A DNA stretch of 64,000 nucleotides from Bacteroidales bacterium UBA5326 (GCA_002408205.1 DHQY01000014.1:341073-405072); one strand, 5' to 3'. Positions 49,786 through 59,087 are shown, counted from the first letter of the stretch. A program made the numbers and translations. The notes: a model not told the origin generated them from the sequence alone.

Positions 49786-50538
49786 TTATTGAAATTGTAT
49801 CTGTATTTCATCGTAAAGCGAAACGTTTTCCAGTACGGCCAGATTCCCGAGGTATATGCACAGCTCAAGCAGGCCGGCACTGTTAAACAGCGCCTGTAAT
49901 TCCCCGGGACGTACTCCGCCGTACTGATGCCACATTCTTTCTATTTTAGTGTACGGTCCCTGAATATATATCCTGAAAGCCCTGCCCCGGCCTGTCTTTT
50001 CAAATAATGCCCGTGTCACGTTTGTGATGGCATTCCCGTAGGAATCTATATATATTACCTGCCCCATGATATAATTTTCTTCAGATACGGGACTGGGATT
50101 TACTTCGGTCATCATCTCGGCCGGAAGCGTCATGACATTGAGCTTATCCTCAACCACAGCGCGGATTCCCTTAACGTAGGCATCCACTTCTGCCATGGTG
50201 TGCACAGAAGTGCAAATGGCCCTGATCCATTCCGGTTCCGAATCGAAAAGGAGAGAAAAGCGGCCGTCATTTACCGAAATAAAATACTGCTGCCCGTAAA
50301 AAGCAATTGCCATAGGCATCTGGTCAGTCGCCTGGGCCTGGACGGCCAGCAGGTGAATGGTTCCATTGGGATAATGCCTGAAAACCTGCCTGAGCACAAA
50401 AACGCCCATACGCACATCAAACGGGTTGATCTCATTGGTAATTGTCACCAAAGAAGCCATACCCAGTAATTCACCCTTAAGAATACCGGGATAATAGTCT
50501 TGCCGCTTCCAATCACTGGTAAGTGTAACTACAGGCAT
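49786..50538 (-). CDS. SAM hydrolase/SAM-dependent halogenase family protein (DUF62)
   Basis: A 250-residue member of the S-adenosyl-L-methionine hydroxide adenosyltransferase family, which splits SAM into adenosine and methionine. Typical N-terminal MPVVTLTSDWKRQDYYPG, INPFDVRMGVFVLRQ and NDGRFSLLF segments and the C-terminal IDSYGNAITNV. An ATG at 50562 is in frame, but it lies inside a perfect -7 element (50560-50567), so translation more likely starts at ATG 50538. It heads the long run toward the hydrogenase. Confidence 0.88.
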   Translation of the reverse strand: MPVVTLTSDWKRQDYYPGILKGELLGMASLVTITNEINPFDVRMGVFVLRQVFRHYPNGTIHLLAVQAQATDQMPMAIAFYGQQYFISVNDGRFSLLFDSEPEWIRAICTSVHTMAEVDAYVKGIRAVVEDKLNVMTLPAEMMTEVNPSPVSEENYIMGQVIYIDSYGNAITNVTRALFEKTGRGRAFRIYIQGPYTKIERMWHQYGGVRPGELQALFNSAGLLELCIYLGNLAVLENVSLYDEIQIQFQ

Positions 50539-50559
50539 ATGAATGATATCTCCAATTTG

Positions 50560-50567
50560 CAAAGGTA
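50560..50567 (-). promoter_or_regulatory. -7 element for the SAM hydrolase gene and long downstream run
   Basis: TACCTTTG on the minus strand, 21 nt before ATG 50538. It overlaps an alternative upstream ATG and so decides the start. No clear -33 box. Confidence 0.45.
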
Positions 50568-50640
50568 AGCATTTGAACGTTGTTTTGCCTTTTCATAAAA
50601 AATGTTTTACTTTGACTTAACGTAAACATTAATTATTTCT

Positions 50641-51846
50641 ATGAAAACTCTTATTCTCAAAGGATCTGTACTGGCCTTATCGCTGATGCTGGCATGGTCA
50701 TGCATTAAGCCCGATCAGACAAGTACCCTTACCGTGTCGCCTGTTACCATTTCCTTCAGTGCGACAGCAGGTGAAAAGACCTTTACCGTAAAATCAACTG
50801 AAAGTTGGACTGTTGAAAAGCCTGCCGACGCCGGGTGGCTTACTGTTTATCCGGATAAATTCATTGCCGGCACCACTCCCGTTACCATTCAGGCTCAACC
50901 GCTGCCTTCCTCATCGACGCGCTCGGCTATTCTCACTGTCAGATCCTCTGCCGGACAGACAAAAGACATCTATGTGGAGCAGCAGAATATCCTGGATCCA
51001 AATGCCTATCTTTCGTTTTATGGAGAAGTAGGCTCCTTTGTTATCGTTAATCCAAGGGATAACAATATTCTGAAGTTCATGATCAATACGAACGTTCCCA
51101 ACTGGACTCCCTCGGTTTCCGAAGGCGACGGGGACTGGCTTACCTATGAAAGAGTGGTGGACACTCTCTTTGTTTCAGTCGCCGACATTCCCTCTGCCGC
51201 CGGCCGCAGCGGAAACATTATAGCCTCGGCGGGCGGTTCATTACAGATATCTGTAGAGATTTCCCAGTTGGGCTTGCAGGAATTCGGAGCCCCCACTGCC
51301 GATTTTGTACTTTCCATTCCCGATTCGGCCGGAACGGAACTGGCATTTAGCAAAGTGTACCGGAACCAGGCCAGGATGACCATGCTTTATATTGGTGCCT
51401 CGTGGTGCCCCGACTGCCATAATTTCCTGCCCAAGGTAAAAGAGCTGTATGAAGAATTTCATCCCTACGGACTGAATGTATATGGTGTTTTCCTGGAAAC
51501 GGAAGGTGACGAAGAGGCTTATTTAAATTATATTAAAGAAAACGGGCTGGAAGATATAGATTCCGCAACAGGAAAGAAGATATGGTGGGAAAGCAGGCCG
51601 GTATTTACTCCTCCGGGACCGTGGCCTGCCGTAAAAGAAAATGAATTCACACGTCTGTTCTATGGAGATGCTTTATTTACGGACGAGGTTTCAAACTACG
51701 TACCTGCCTTTATCCTTGTAGACAATGGAGGCCGTATAAAGAAAACATTTACTGCAAATTACCGGCTGCGTACAGAAGGAGAGATCTTCTCGCTGTACCA
51801 TTCATTGGAGAGCTATATTGAGCGTCAGTTAAATTGTTGCCAATAG
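50641..51846 (+). CDS. BACON-domain lipoprotein with C-terminal thioredoxin-like domain
   Basis: A 401-residue lipoprotein (signal peptide, lipobox AWSC). A BACON domain spans about 30-115 (VSPVTISFSATAGEKTFTVKS, ending in IYVEQQ), a second similar domain about 120-215, and a TlpA/thioredoxin-like domain about 220-400 with the redox motif YIGASWCPDCHNF. BACON domains are thought to bind carbohydrate or mucin; the thioredoxin part suggests disulfide reduction or electron transfer at the cell surface or periplasm. The combination is less usual. The protein ends with Cys-Cys-Gln. Not in an obvious operon. Confidence 0.85.
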   Translation: MKTLILKGSVLALSLMLAWSCIKPDQTSTLTVSPVTISFSATAGEKTFTVKSTESWTVEKPADAGWLTVYPDKFIAGTTPVTIQAQPLPSSSTRSAILTVRSSAGQTKDIYVEQQNILDPNAYLSFYGEVGSFVIVNPRDNNILKFMINTNVPNWTPSVSEGDGDWLTYERVVDTLFVSVADIPSAAGRSGNIIASAGGSLQISVEISQLGLQEFGAPTADFVLSIPDSAGTELAFSKVYRNQARMTMLYIGASWCPDCHNFLPKVKELYEEFHPYGLNVYGVFLETEGDEEAYLNYIKENGLEDIDSATGKKIWWESRPVFTPPGPWPAVKENEFTRLFYGDALFTDEVSNYVPAFILVDNGGRIKKTFTANYRLRTEGEIFSLYHSLESYIERQLNCCQ

Positions 51847-51870
51847 GCAGGCCATACGGCCCGCCTATTG
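51841..51870. terminator. Bidirectional terminator
   Basis: A 13-bp stem with one mismatch (CAATAGGCAGGCC / GGCCCGCCTATTG) and loop ATAC starts in the stop codon of the BACON gene and faces the convergent oxidoreductase gene. Confidence 0.6.
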
Positions 51871-51883
51871 GCTGCTGTACTGC

Positions 51884-54800
51884 CTATTTGAAGGCAGATT
51901 CACTTAATCCTTGACCGTCGAGTGCCAGCTGCCTGAAGTAGTCTGGCACTTTTTTTCCGGAGAGTGCATCTACATAGAGCTTACCCAGATACTGGCTTAA
52001 CATGAACCCATGACCCCGCATACCCAGGAACAAACCCCTTTGGGGATCAATAATATACCTGGGTTCCACATAGTATCCGCTCCACACGGCCTGGAATCCT
52101 ACGCCGGCCAGCTGGGGAATCCAGTCAATAAATACTTCGGCGGCTATTTGCAGGAATTCCTCTGTATTGATTTTCAGGTTTTTGCCCGCTTCCTGGGGAT
52201 CTGTCAGCGGAGAAGCACAACCGATTATCTGTCCCGTATCGGTAAGTTGCTGGCCGTATACGGCAGAGAATGATTTGTATTTGCGGCGGTCTATAAGCAT
52301 ATCGAGCGCATTTCCGTCCTTGCCCAGTAAAGGCATGCGTTTAGTAATAAACGCCTGGTGTTTGACAGGATACAGACCGGTCTCGTAACCCAGTTTGCGG
52401 GCAAATTCAGCTCCGTTATTACCTAATGCATTAATAAACAATTTTGTGCTATACGTTCTGTATTCGTGTTTATGGTTTAAAACCAGGATAAAATAGGTAT
52501 CACCCTGTTTGTGCAGATCAACAACCCGGGTTTGCTCCAGTACTGTTCCACCATGCTGCTTCCCTATATAACGTATCAGGTCCAGAGTCTTTCCGGGGCT
52601 TGCCTGCCAGCAGTTATTTGAGATCAGGGCGTGAGAATAGAGCTTCAGGCCGGGATTAAAGTATTCTGAAATTTCTTTACGGAAATCTTTGGCTTCTATC
52701 ATATAGGCATCGGACCATGCCCTGGATGCATCGAGTGATTCGTAGGTCTGCCGGTCGTGCACAAAATTCACATACCTTGACTGATGAAAATCAATTTTCC
52801 CTATCCGGTCCAGTTCACGGAAAATCTCCTGGTTATGGTTGGAAATATCGGCCAGCGCGGGAAGGCTGAAAGCGGGACGACCACCGGCAATATTGCGCCA
52901 GGAACTGCCTCTTTCGTTATTGGCAAGGAACGGTTTATAACCGGACTCAGCCATGTAACGGAACAGCGCACTGCCCGCAATACCGCCTCCGGCAATAAAA
53001 GCCCCCACTTCCACAGGAACGTCGGCTTCTTTGGCAGTGTGCGGGAGGATATTAACAGCGGGTTCTTTTGGCGGATATAATTCGCCCATCTGCACCAGGT
53101 TGGCCATTGGGCCCCTGGGTGTCAGTTCGGATATAACCTGTACCCCGTGGCTGCGGAGATACTGGATAGCACGCGGCATACAGCGCGAACCCCTGCAGGT
53201 CCCCATGCCCATGCGTGAAATATGTTTTAATTCATCTGCCGTAATCACGGTCCGGTCCCCCACGAGTTCAAGGATCTCTTCTACGCTTACGTCTTCACAG
53301 TGGCAGAGGTATGTTTTGGCATCCGGATCCTGTTGTGCCGGGGTAAGCACTATGGGGAGGGGATAATTTTCTTTCACAATGAAACCCCGGACATCCGTAA
53401 ACCGCCCTTCATCCACCCGGGAAACCTTCACACGGGCCACATTGGTCTTATTGGGCTTCAGGAGCACCTTCTGAATAGAACCTTCTCCCAGTTTATTTCC
53501 GTAATTATCTACAAGAAAGACGTCCGAGCCTTCATGTACTTCATACTCAACAGGCAGGGAAAGGATCTGCCTGGCCGTATCGTATCCGAAAAAGGCCAGT
53601 CCGGGACATTGATTTATACAATCCATACAGCCGATGCATTTGTCGTAATCGATCCTGGGTACCGACGAGGTGGACGATTTGGTAATAGCACCGTAACGGC
53701 AGGCAAACGCACATGGATTGCATGCAAAACCGTACAGACAGTCAGGAATCACAAATGGACGGGCAGCCATACGTTCGGCCGAAGGCAATACGGGTTTTTC
53801 CAGCACCCTGACCGGATGTTGCTGTGAATCTATGTATTCTTTGGAAATAGCAAGGTATTCATCGTAATTAATGCGCATTCCCATTTGCTGCATGATTTCC
53901 AGTGCACATTGTTTGCCTCTGAGAACGGCCGAGGTCCCTTCTCCAATGCGGGTGGCATCGCCCACTCCGTGGCATTTGAGACTGAAACACTCCAGTCCTT
54001 TCTTCAGCAACTGGCTGTCGGGCATCAAGCCGGTACATATATTAATGGTATCGATACCGTCTAACCGTTTTTCTGTTCCCGGAACCGCCTTAAAGTTTTC
54101 ACATTCAGCAATAATAGCCCCAACTATACCGGTCCTGTCTTCGTTGGGGACAGCCTCAAGAAGAATATGGGAAGTGATTATGGGAATGCCCAGCCGGCGG
54201 ACCCTGTTGGCCTGCACGGGAAATCCCCCCTCGTTGGGCATGGCTTCTATTATGGCCTTAACCGAGGCGCCGGCCTGCATGGCCTGGTATGAAGTCAGGT
54301 ATCCGATATTACCCGCACCTACGGTAAGTATGTTTTTTCCGAGCAGCGTCAATTCGCTGTTCATCATACGCTGAACTACAGCGGCAGTGTATACGCCGGG
54401 CACATCGTCGTTTTTAAAAGCGGGCATGAAAGGAACAGCTCCGGTAGCTACCACCAGAAACTCGGTATCTACATATAAAATTTCCTGTGTTTCAATGTTT
54501 TTTACTGCGAGTCTCTGGTTGTCAAGAATATCCCAAACGGTACAATTCAGCAGGATCCCTTCTTTGTCTTCTCCGGCAAGGTTCGAGGCAATGTCAAAGC
54601 CACGCATTCCCCCAAAGCGTTTTTCCTTTTCAAAAAAGAAAAACTGGTGGGTCTGCATGTTAAACTGACCTCCGATTTTGGAATTATTGTCAATAACCAG
54701 GCTAGCCACCCCGGCCTTGTTGAGCATTTCCCGTACAGCGAGTCCGGACGGGCCGGCACCAATAATGGCTACAGTTGTTCTGTATACTTTCTGCTGTTTT

Positions 54801-55120
54801 TGTGCAGGAGCAGCAACCTCCCCGGGAATGAACGAATCGGGAATACGGTGTACTTCTTTAACGGAGTCTACTTTGGTTATACAAATCCGGCGGACTTTGC
54901 CGTCGACAAGCATTTCACAGGCGCCGCATTTCCCAATGCCGCAGGAAAGACTGCGGTTACGGTGTGCCAGGCTGTGTTTATGTACCAGCAGTCCGGCCTG
55001 ATGCAGCGCGGTGGCAACGGTAAAACCACGTTGACCATAAACGGTTTGACCTTCAAATTGAAATGCGACTTTATCTTCTTCGGGAATAGGTAGAATAGGA
55101 TGTTTTTTGATAGATGGCAT
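51884..55120 (-). CDS. Fused multi-domain FAD/NAD iron-sulfur oxidoreductase
   Basis: One 1078-residue chain holds what are often separate subunits. Residues 60-80: [2Fe-2S] Cys set (CGIGKCGACEM...C80). From 117: FAD Rossmann GAGPSG, with a second nucleotide site near 270 (VGAGNIGYLTSYQ). Around 455-505: two [4Fe-4S] motifs (CNPCAFAC, CIGCMDCINQCP). Around 604-660: a BFD-like [2Fe-2S] domain (CHCEDVS, GTCRGSRC). From 705: a DAO-type FAD domain (IAGGGIAGSALFRYM). HcnABC hydrogen cyanide synthase, D-hydroxyproline and dye-linked proline dehydrogenases are split relatives. It likely oxidises an amino or hydroxy acid; the substrate is unknown. Neighbour genes give no hint. Confidence 0.85.
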   Translation of the reverse strand: MPSIKKHPILPIPEEDKVAFQFEGQTVYGQRGFTVATALHQAGLLVHKHSLAHRNRSLSCGIGKCGACEMLVDGKVRRICITKVDSVKEVHRIPDSFIPGEVAAPAQKQQKVYRTTVAIIGAGPSGLAVREMLNKAGVASLVIDNNSKIGGQFNMQTHQFFFFEKEKRFGGMRGFDIASNLAGEDKEGILLNCTVWDILDNQRLAVKNIETQEILYVDTEFLVVATGAVPFMPAFKNDDVPGVYTAAVVQRMMNSELTLLGKNILTVGAGNIGYLTSYQAMQAGASVKAIIEAMPNEGGFPVQANRVRRLGIPIITSHILLEAVPNEDRTGIVGAIIAECENFKAVPGTEKRLDGIDTINICTGLMPDSQLLKKGLECFSLKCHGVGDATRIGEGTSAVLRGKQCALEIMQQMGMRINYDEYLAISKEYIDSQQHPVRVLEKPVLPSAERMAARPFVIPDCLYGFACNPCAFACRYGAITKSSTSSVPRIDYDKCIGCMDCINQCPGLAFFGYDTARQILSLPVEYEVHEGSDVFLVDNYGNKLGEGSIQKVLLKPNKTNVARVKVSRVDEGRFTDVRGFIVKENYPLPIVLTPAQQDPDAKTYLCHCEDVSVEEILELVGDRTVITADELKHISRMGMGTCRGSRCMPRAIQYLRSHGVQVISELTPRGPMANLVQMGELYPPKEPAVNILPHTAKEADVPVEVGAFIAGGGIAGSALFRYMAESGYKPFLANNERGSSWRNIAGGRPAFSLPALADISNHNQEIFRELDRIGKIDFHQSRYVNFVHDRQTYESLDASRAWSDAYMIEAKDFRKEISEYFNPGLKLYSHALISNNCWQASPGKTLDLIRYIGKQHGGTVLEQTRVVDLHKQGDTYFILVLNHKHEYRTYSTKLFINALGNNGAEFARKLGYETGLYPVKHQAFITKRMPLLGKDGNALDMLIDRRKYKSFSAVYGQQLTDTGQIIGCASPLTDPQEAGKNLKINTEEFLQIAAEVFIDWIPQLAGVGFQAVWSGYYVEPRYIIDPQRGLFLGMRGHGFMLSQYLGKLYVDALSGKKVPDYFRQLALDGQGLSESAFK

Positions 55121-55146
55121 GGTAAACTTTCTTGGAAATAGTGGGG

Positions 55147-55154
55147 CAAATGTA
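55147..55154 (-). promoter_or_regulatory. -7 element for the fused oxidoreductase gene
   Basis: TACATTTG on the minus strand, 26 nt upstream of the ATG at 55120. Confidence 0.45.
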
Positions 55155-55255
55155 TGAATGTTTTTTGAAGATTTACACGAATTGTCCTCCTTTTATAAAG
55201 CAAAAGGTATACTTTAGCTACCGGATTATTAACAAACTAAATCAAAGGAGTTATT

Positions 55256-56326
55256 ATGTGTAGAAAATGGATGCTTGCAGGGTTGGGACTCCTTGCATGT
55301 GCAGTGGCCTGTAATGGGCTTAAAATTGTCCCGGGGCCCAATGGGCAGTTGAATGTAAACGTTTCGGCAGAAAAGTCTTATGGCGTAAAAACCAGGGCAT
55401 CCGGGACAGATGATTATCATTTCCTGCTGGTTAATGCTGCGGGAGACACCATCAGGAAAGCTACGGTAAGCGAGATCTCGGGGACGCCGCTCTCCCTGGA
55501 ACCTGGACTGTATAAGGTAATTGTTTATAACCGCACTTTCACGGCACCGGAATTTGACGCCCCGTATTATTATGCGGAAGAAACCGCAGAAATAATAAGC
55601 GGTCAAACTTCTGAAGTCGAGCTGACCTGCCTGCAGGAAAATTCAGGAATACGTGTACTCTTCGGAGACCAGTTCATGGAAAAGTATCCTCAATACGCAA
55701 TGACCGTCACGGGTGATTTGGGCTCGCTGGATTATAACAGCCTGACTTCCGGCCGTTGGGGTTATTTTTCCGCAGGTGAAGTGACTTTATCGCTCAAAGA
55801 CAACGATTCATTACTGGGATCCATAGAAAGAACTCTGGAAAAGAAACATATGTACACTTTTCTTGTAAACAATACAGAGGATCCTGAAGGCATTGTGGAA
55901 TCATCATTTATCCTTTCCGTTGACACTACGCACGTTTGGGTCTCCCAGGACTGGGACACTTCTGTCACTTCCGGGGACGGACAAACCAGAGCCTCGGCTT
56001 ACTCGGTAACCCAGGCCAGGGAACTCACGGACGGCACAGAGGGGATCTGGGTGTGCGGCTACATTACCGGTTCTTACTCGGGAAGCACCACGTATAATCC
56101 CGGAAGCATCACTGCCGATACCAATATTGCTTTGGCAGATCAGCCCGGCGAGCAGGCGGCAGATAAAACATTATCGGTGAGGCTGGATACCGAGAACCTG
56201 AAGGCCCAGCTTAGCCTTTCACGGAATAACAGCAATCTTAACAGAAGGGTGTGGTTGAAAGGAACCAGCAACGTCAAATATTTCGGACAACCGGGACTTG
56301 AATCAATCAAAGAAACAGTCTGGTAA
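55256..56326 (+). CDS. DUF4493/DUF6359-type lipoprotein
   Basis: A 356-residue lipoprotein with the start MCRKWMLAGLGLLACAVAC (lipobox VAC, Cys19). The N-terminal two-thirds (about 30-235) resemble DUF4493, a Bacteroidales surface-protein domain (YHFLLVNAAGDTI, LEPGLYKVIVYN). The C-terminal third (about 250-355, YSVTQARELTDGTEGIWVCGYITG) resembles DUF6359, an OB-fold-like domain. Function unknown; cell-surface location is likely. A good GGAG ribosome binding site precedes the ATG by 5 nt. It is a single-gene unit with a strong terminator. Confidence 0.8.
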   Translation: MCRKWMLAGLGLLACAVACNGLKIVPGPNGQLNVNVSAEKSYGVKTRASGTDDYHFLLVNAAGDTIRKATVSEISGTPLSLEPGLYKVIVYNRTFTAPEFDAPYYYAEETAEIISGQTSEVELTCLQENSGIRVLFGDQFMEKYPQYAMTVTGDLGSLDYNSLTSGRWGYFSAGEVTLSLKDNDSLLGSIERTLEKKHMYTFLVNNTEDPEGIVESSFILSVDTTHVWVSQDWDTSVTSGDGQTRASAYSVTQARELTDGTEGIWVCGYITGSYSGSTTYNPGSITADTNIALADQPGEQAADKTLSVRLDTENLKAQLSLSRNNSNLNRRVWLKGTSNVKYFGQPGLESIKETVW

Positions 56327-56402
56327 AAATCAACAAGAGGATGGCCCGAGAACCGGACCAACCTCTACCGTTGAAACCTATAAACCTAAAACCGATTAAT
56401 AG

Positions 56403-56439
56403 ATGCGGGTGTATGCAGAAACGCTGCATACACCCGCAT
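56403..56439 (+). terminator. Strong intrinsic terminator
   Basis: Perfect 16-bp stem ATGCGGGTGTATGCAG / CTGCATACACCCGCAT with loop AAACG, followed by TAGTTTT, 77 bp after the lipoprotein stop and just before the convergent FKBP gene, which it may also serve. Confidence 0.85.
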
Positions 56440-56463
56440 TAGTTTTATAAAAATTTTACCGGA

Positions 56464-57501
56464 TTAAGAGTCATCCTCATCCAGGGGAACATAGATCCAG
56501 AAAAATAAAGGCATATAAGCCGGAATCCCTCCCCCCGGATAGGTGCCGGAAACACTGCTTTTGCTCTTCCCGCTATATCCATAGCCGTAATCGGAATGGA
56601 AGAAACAAATGGCTACTTCTCCGTACTTCATATTGAGCATGCATTTACTAAAGCCTTCTACCACGGAACTTTCACTGGTGGACGTCTCATCACTGTCTTC
56701 ATCATCTTCATCCGGAAGTGTCACATCAAGCAATGAGTATTCGCCGGACGAATCGTAAATTCTGTATTTTACAGCTGTATCTGCCACATTTGTGTCAAAG
56801 ACATGTCCGTCAAGAAATTTCCCCACATAATAAGCACTTACCGTTGTACCATACTCAAGAGAATCTCCGGTACCGGGCACAATAGTCATTTTATAAAAAC
56901 CGCGCTCCAGCGAGTCGAGACCCGGGTAAAAACGGTCTCTGAACGATTCAAGCGTATCAATTTGGTACTTGTCAATATCGTTGACAACCTTAACAAGCTC
57001 AAGATCGTACACCTGTGTGCTGGAATTCTGTGAAGTCCCGTCTTCATAGTATGCAGAGAGCCAGTAAGGAAGCCAAATCCGGCGGACATCTCCCTCACGC
57101 ATCTGCAAAAGCATTTCTTCCAGCCCCATCATAATGGTCGAGTTCCCCATATACCACAACAGGGGAATATAAGCATCCTCGTAACTGAAAGTGCCCAACT
57201 GACGGCTAATATTTTCGTCTGTACTTTCTGTAATATTGTAATTCAGATCATATACTGTCTCTCTGATAAATACACAGGAAGAGTCTGTAGTTGAGGCCCC
57301 GTGGCCGGCTTTAAGGATCGTATAATAAAGGCCCGATTCGGTCTTCTGCAGGGTATCGTGATGGATCGTCTTTACGTGAGCCGCAAGTATCTTTTCATGG
57401 ATATCTTTTAGAGATTCTGTTGTGTTTTCTGCACAAGATGTCATTCCGGCACACACACCTGCAATGAGGGCGGCGGTAATTAGTTGCGGAAACTTCTTCA
57501 T
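56464..57501 (-). CDS. FKBP-type peptidyl-prolyl isomerase lipoprotein, two-domain
   Basis: A 345-residue lipoprotein from ATG 57501 (signal peptide, lipobox TSC). Two FKBP-like halves are seen: the first about 55-180 (SGLYYTILKAGHG, MMGLEEMLLQMREGDVRRIWLPYWLS) and the second about 200-345 (TVSAYYVGKFLDGHVFDTN, VVEGFSKCMLNMKYGEVAICFFHSDYGYG). Acidic insertions (DEDDEDSDE) interrupt the second. Catalytic activity of the first half is doubtful because key aromatic residues differ. Likely a periplasmic folding helper. It lies 16 bp after a second FKBP gene. Confidence 0.82.
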   Translation of the reverse strand: MKKFPQLITAALIAGVCAGMTSCAENTTESLKDIHEKILAAHVKTIHHDTLQKTESGLYYTILKAGHGASTTDSSCVFIRETVYDLNYNITESTDENISRQLGTFSYEDAYIPLLWYMGNSTIMMGLEEMLLQMREGDVRRIWLPYWLSAYYEDGTSQNSSTQVYDLELVKVVNDIDKYQIDTLESFRDRFYPGLDSLERGFYKMTIVPGTGDSLEYGTTVSAYYVGKFLDGHVFDTNVADTAVKYRIYDSSGEYSLLDVTLPDEDDEDSDETSTSESSVVEGFSKCMLNMKYGEVAICFFHSDYGYGYSGKSKSSVSGTYPGGGIPAYMPLFFWIYVPLDEDDS

Positions 57502-57516
57502 ATAAGACAAAGGTAT

Positions 57517-58050
57517 CTATTTTTTGATAATTTGTTCCAGCCAGATCTCATACAGGAGCGGAGACATTTTGGGGATCTGCCCTACTTTATTGTTCCCAAA
57601 ACCAAAATCGGCGTTAAAAATAATGTACGCTCTTTCCCCTTTCCGCATACCGGGCATTCCGTTATCGAGACCTTTGATCAGCTTTCCCTCTCCCACTACC
57701 CGGGACAAAACCTGAGCCCCCGCTCCGGATAACGGCCAACTGTAAACATTTGCCACACTGTCTGAATTGGTATGAAAAATGGCTCCTTTACCATTGCTGA
57801 ACAGATGACCGGCATAATAAAAAAAAACCGAGTCTCCCGGGGCGAGCGTATCGCCTTCCACACCTGAAATTCCGCTTTTTAAAACGGCACGCACTACTCC
57901 GTTTCTGTAGTATACGGTATCTGCCACAAGTGTTTTAACAAATTCGTCTATAGCGGTTTCCTGTTTTATTATGAGAGCCCGCCTGTCTTCTTTTGTACAG
58001 GAAACAAGCATAATAATCAGGATTAGCCCTATGGAAAGCCGTTTTTTCAT
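57517..58050 (-). CDS. FKBP-type peptidyl-prolyl isomerase lipoprotein
   Basis: A 177-residue lipoprotein from ATG 58050 (MKKRLSIGLILIIMLVSC). The FKBP domain fills about 60-177 (GDSVFFYYAGHLFSNGKGAIFHTN, LIKGLDNGMPGMRKGERAYIIFNADFGFG). It resembles GldI-type FKBP lipoproteins of Bacteroidota, though GldI proper belongs to gliding bacteria and no other gld genes are present. An in-frame ATG 6 codons upstream lies within nrnA and is less likely. Middle gene of nrnA-FKBP-FKBP. Confidence 0.85.
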   Translation of the reverse strand: MKKRLSIGLILIIMLVSCTKEDRRALIIKQETAIDEFVKTLVADTVYYRNGVVRAVLKSGISGVEGDTLAPGDSVFFYYAGHLFSNGKGAIFHTNSDSVANVYSWPLSGAGAQVLSRVVGEGKLIKGLDNGMPGMRKGERAYIIFNADFGFGNNKVGQIPKMSPLLYEIWLEQIIKK

Positions 58051-58060
58051 CACCTCAAGC

Positions 58061-59071
58061 CTATGCAATTATTGTGCCCAGGGCCTTAACCAAAACAGGT
58101 TCCATCATTTCAACAGGATCGAGGCTCTTCCCGGCCGCGGCGTTCAGATGGCCTCCTCCGCTGTAAAAACGTTTCGCAATAATATTAACGGGAATATCGC
58201 CCCTTGATCGCAGAGAAACTTTGATATAGTCATCTTTTTCGAGGAAAAAAGCAGATACGGAAATGCCCTTTATGGCCAGCGGAAGATTGACGAAGCCCTC
58301 CGTATCGCCATTTTGATAATTATATCCTTCCAGATCCTTTTTTGATAAAACAATATATCCGGCTCCGAACTGAGGCAGGATCGTGATCTTCTGCAATGCC
58401 AGCCCCATGAGCTTCATGCGACTGTAGCTGAACGTTCCGTAAATTAATGCGTATATCTGATTGATGTCCGCTCCGTACCTCATAAGATGGGCAGCCACTT
58501 CAAGCGTCTGAGGCAAAACACTGTTGGCAAACTGATTGGTATCTGTTATCAGGCCCGTCATAAGTGACACCGCCTGCTCTTTGGATAAATGTGTCCGTGG
58601 TTTCCATGTTTTAAGGATTCTGTACACCAGTTCACACGTTGAACTGACTTCCGTGCAGGAAAAAATCAGTTCAAAATCCTCTCCCGAAGGTTCAAGATGA
58701 TGGTCTATGAGAATCTTAGGGACTGCCCTTTCTGCGAGTTCCTCGCCCAGATCATCCATCCGGTTTAAACTGCTGACATCAAGGGCTATGATCAACTGCG
58801 CATTGTCTATAAGCTCCCGGGCGCGCGCTGTATCGGCGGCATAGAAAACAACTCTGTTATCCCTGTCCAGATACTCCAGAAATGAGGGATATGCGTTGGG
58901 ACAGATCATAGAGACGGAATATCCTTTGTCCCTTAGCCAGGATCCCAGGCCGGTGATAGCACCCAGCGCGTCTCCGTCGGGGTTTACATGAGTGGCCAGT
59001 AATACATCAGTCGCACCTGCCAGCATTTCATCCCATTTTTGATAAAGATTCTTTGGAAATAAGGTTTTCAT
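58061..59071 (-). CDS. nrnA: DHH phosphoesterase NrnA: oligoribonuclease/pAp phosphatase
   Basis: A 336-residue DHH/DHHA1 phosphoesterase that degrades short RNA fragments and/or 3'-phosphoadenosine 5'-phosphate. Metal motifs: ATHVNPDGDALGA, IIALDVSSLNRM, ILIDHHLEP and the C-terminal GGGHLNAAAG. Length is normal. It heads a three-gene unit with two FKBP lipoprotein genes and is divergent from the gene at 59172. Confidence 0.93.
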   Translation of the reverse strand: MKTLFPKNLYQKWDEMLAGATDVLLATHVNPDGDALGAITGLGSWLRDKGYSVSMICPNAYPSFLEYLDRDNRVVFYAADTARARELIDNAQLIIALDVSSLNRMDDLGEELAERAVPKILIDHHLEPSGEDFELIFSCTEVSSTCELVYRILKTWKPRTHLSKEQAVSLMTGLITDTNQFANSVLPQTLEVAAHLMRYGADINQIYALIYGTFSYSRMKLMGLALQKITILPQFGAGYIVLSKKDLEGYNYQNGDTEGFVNLPLAIKGISVSAFFLEKDDYIKVSLRSRGDIPVNIIAKRFYSGGGHLNAAAGKSLDPVEMMEPVLVKALGTIIA

Positions 59072-59087
59072 ACAAAAGATATTGATG

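Noticed and set aside
57508..57515. TACCTTTG on the minus strand as a promoter for the two-domain FKBP gene
   Set aside because: It would start transcription at or after the ATG, and the gene is 16 bp downstream of another FKBP gene, so cotranscription is more likely.
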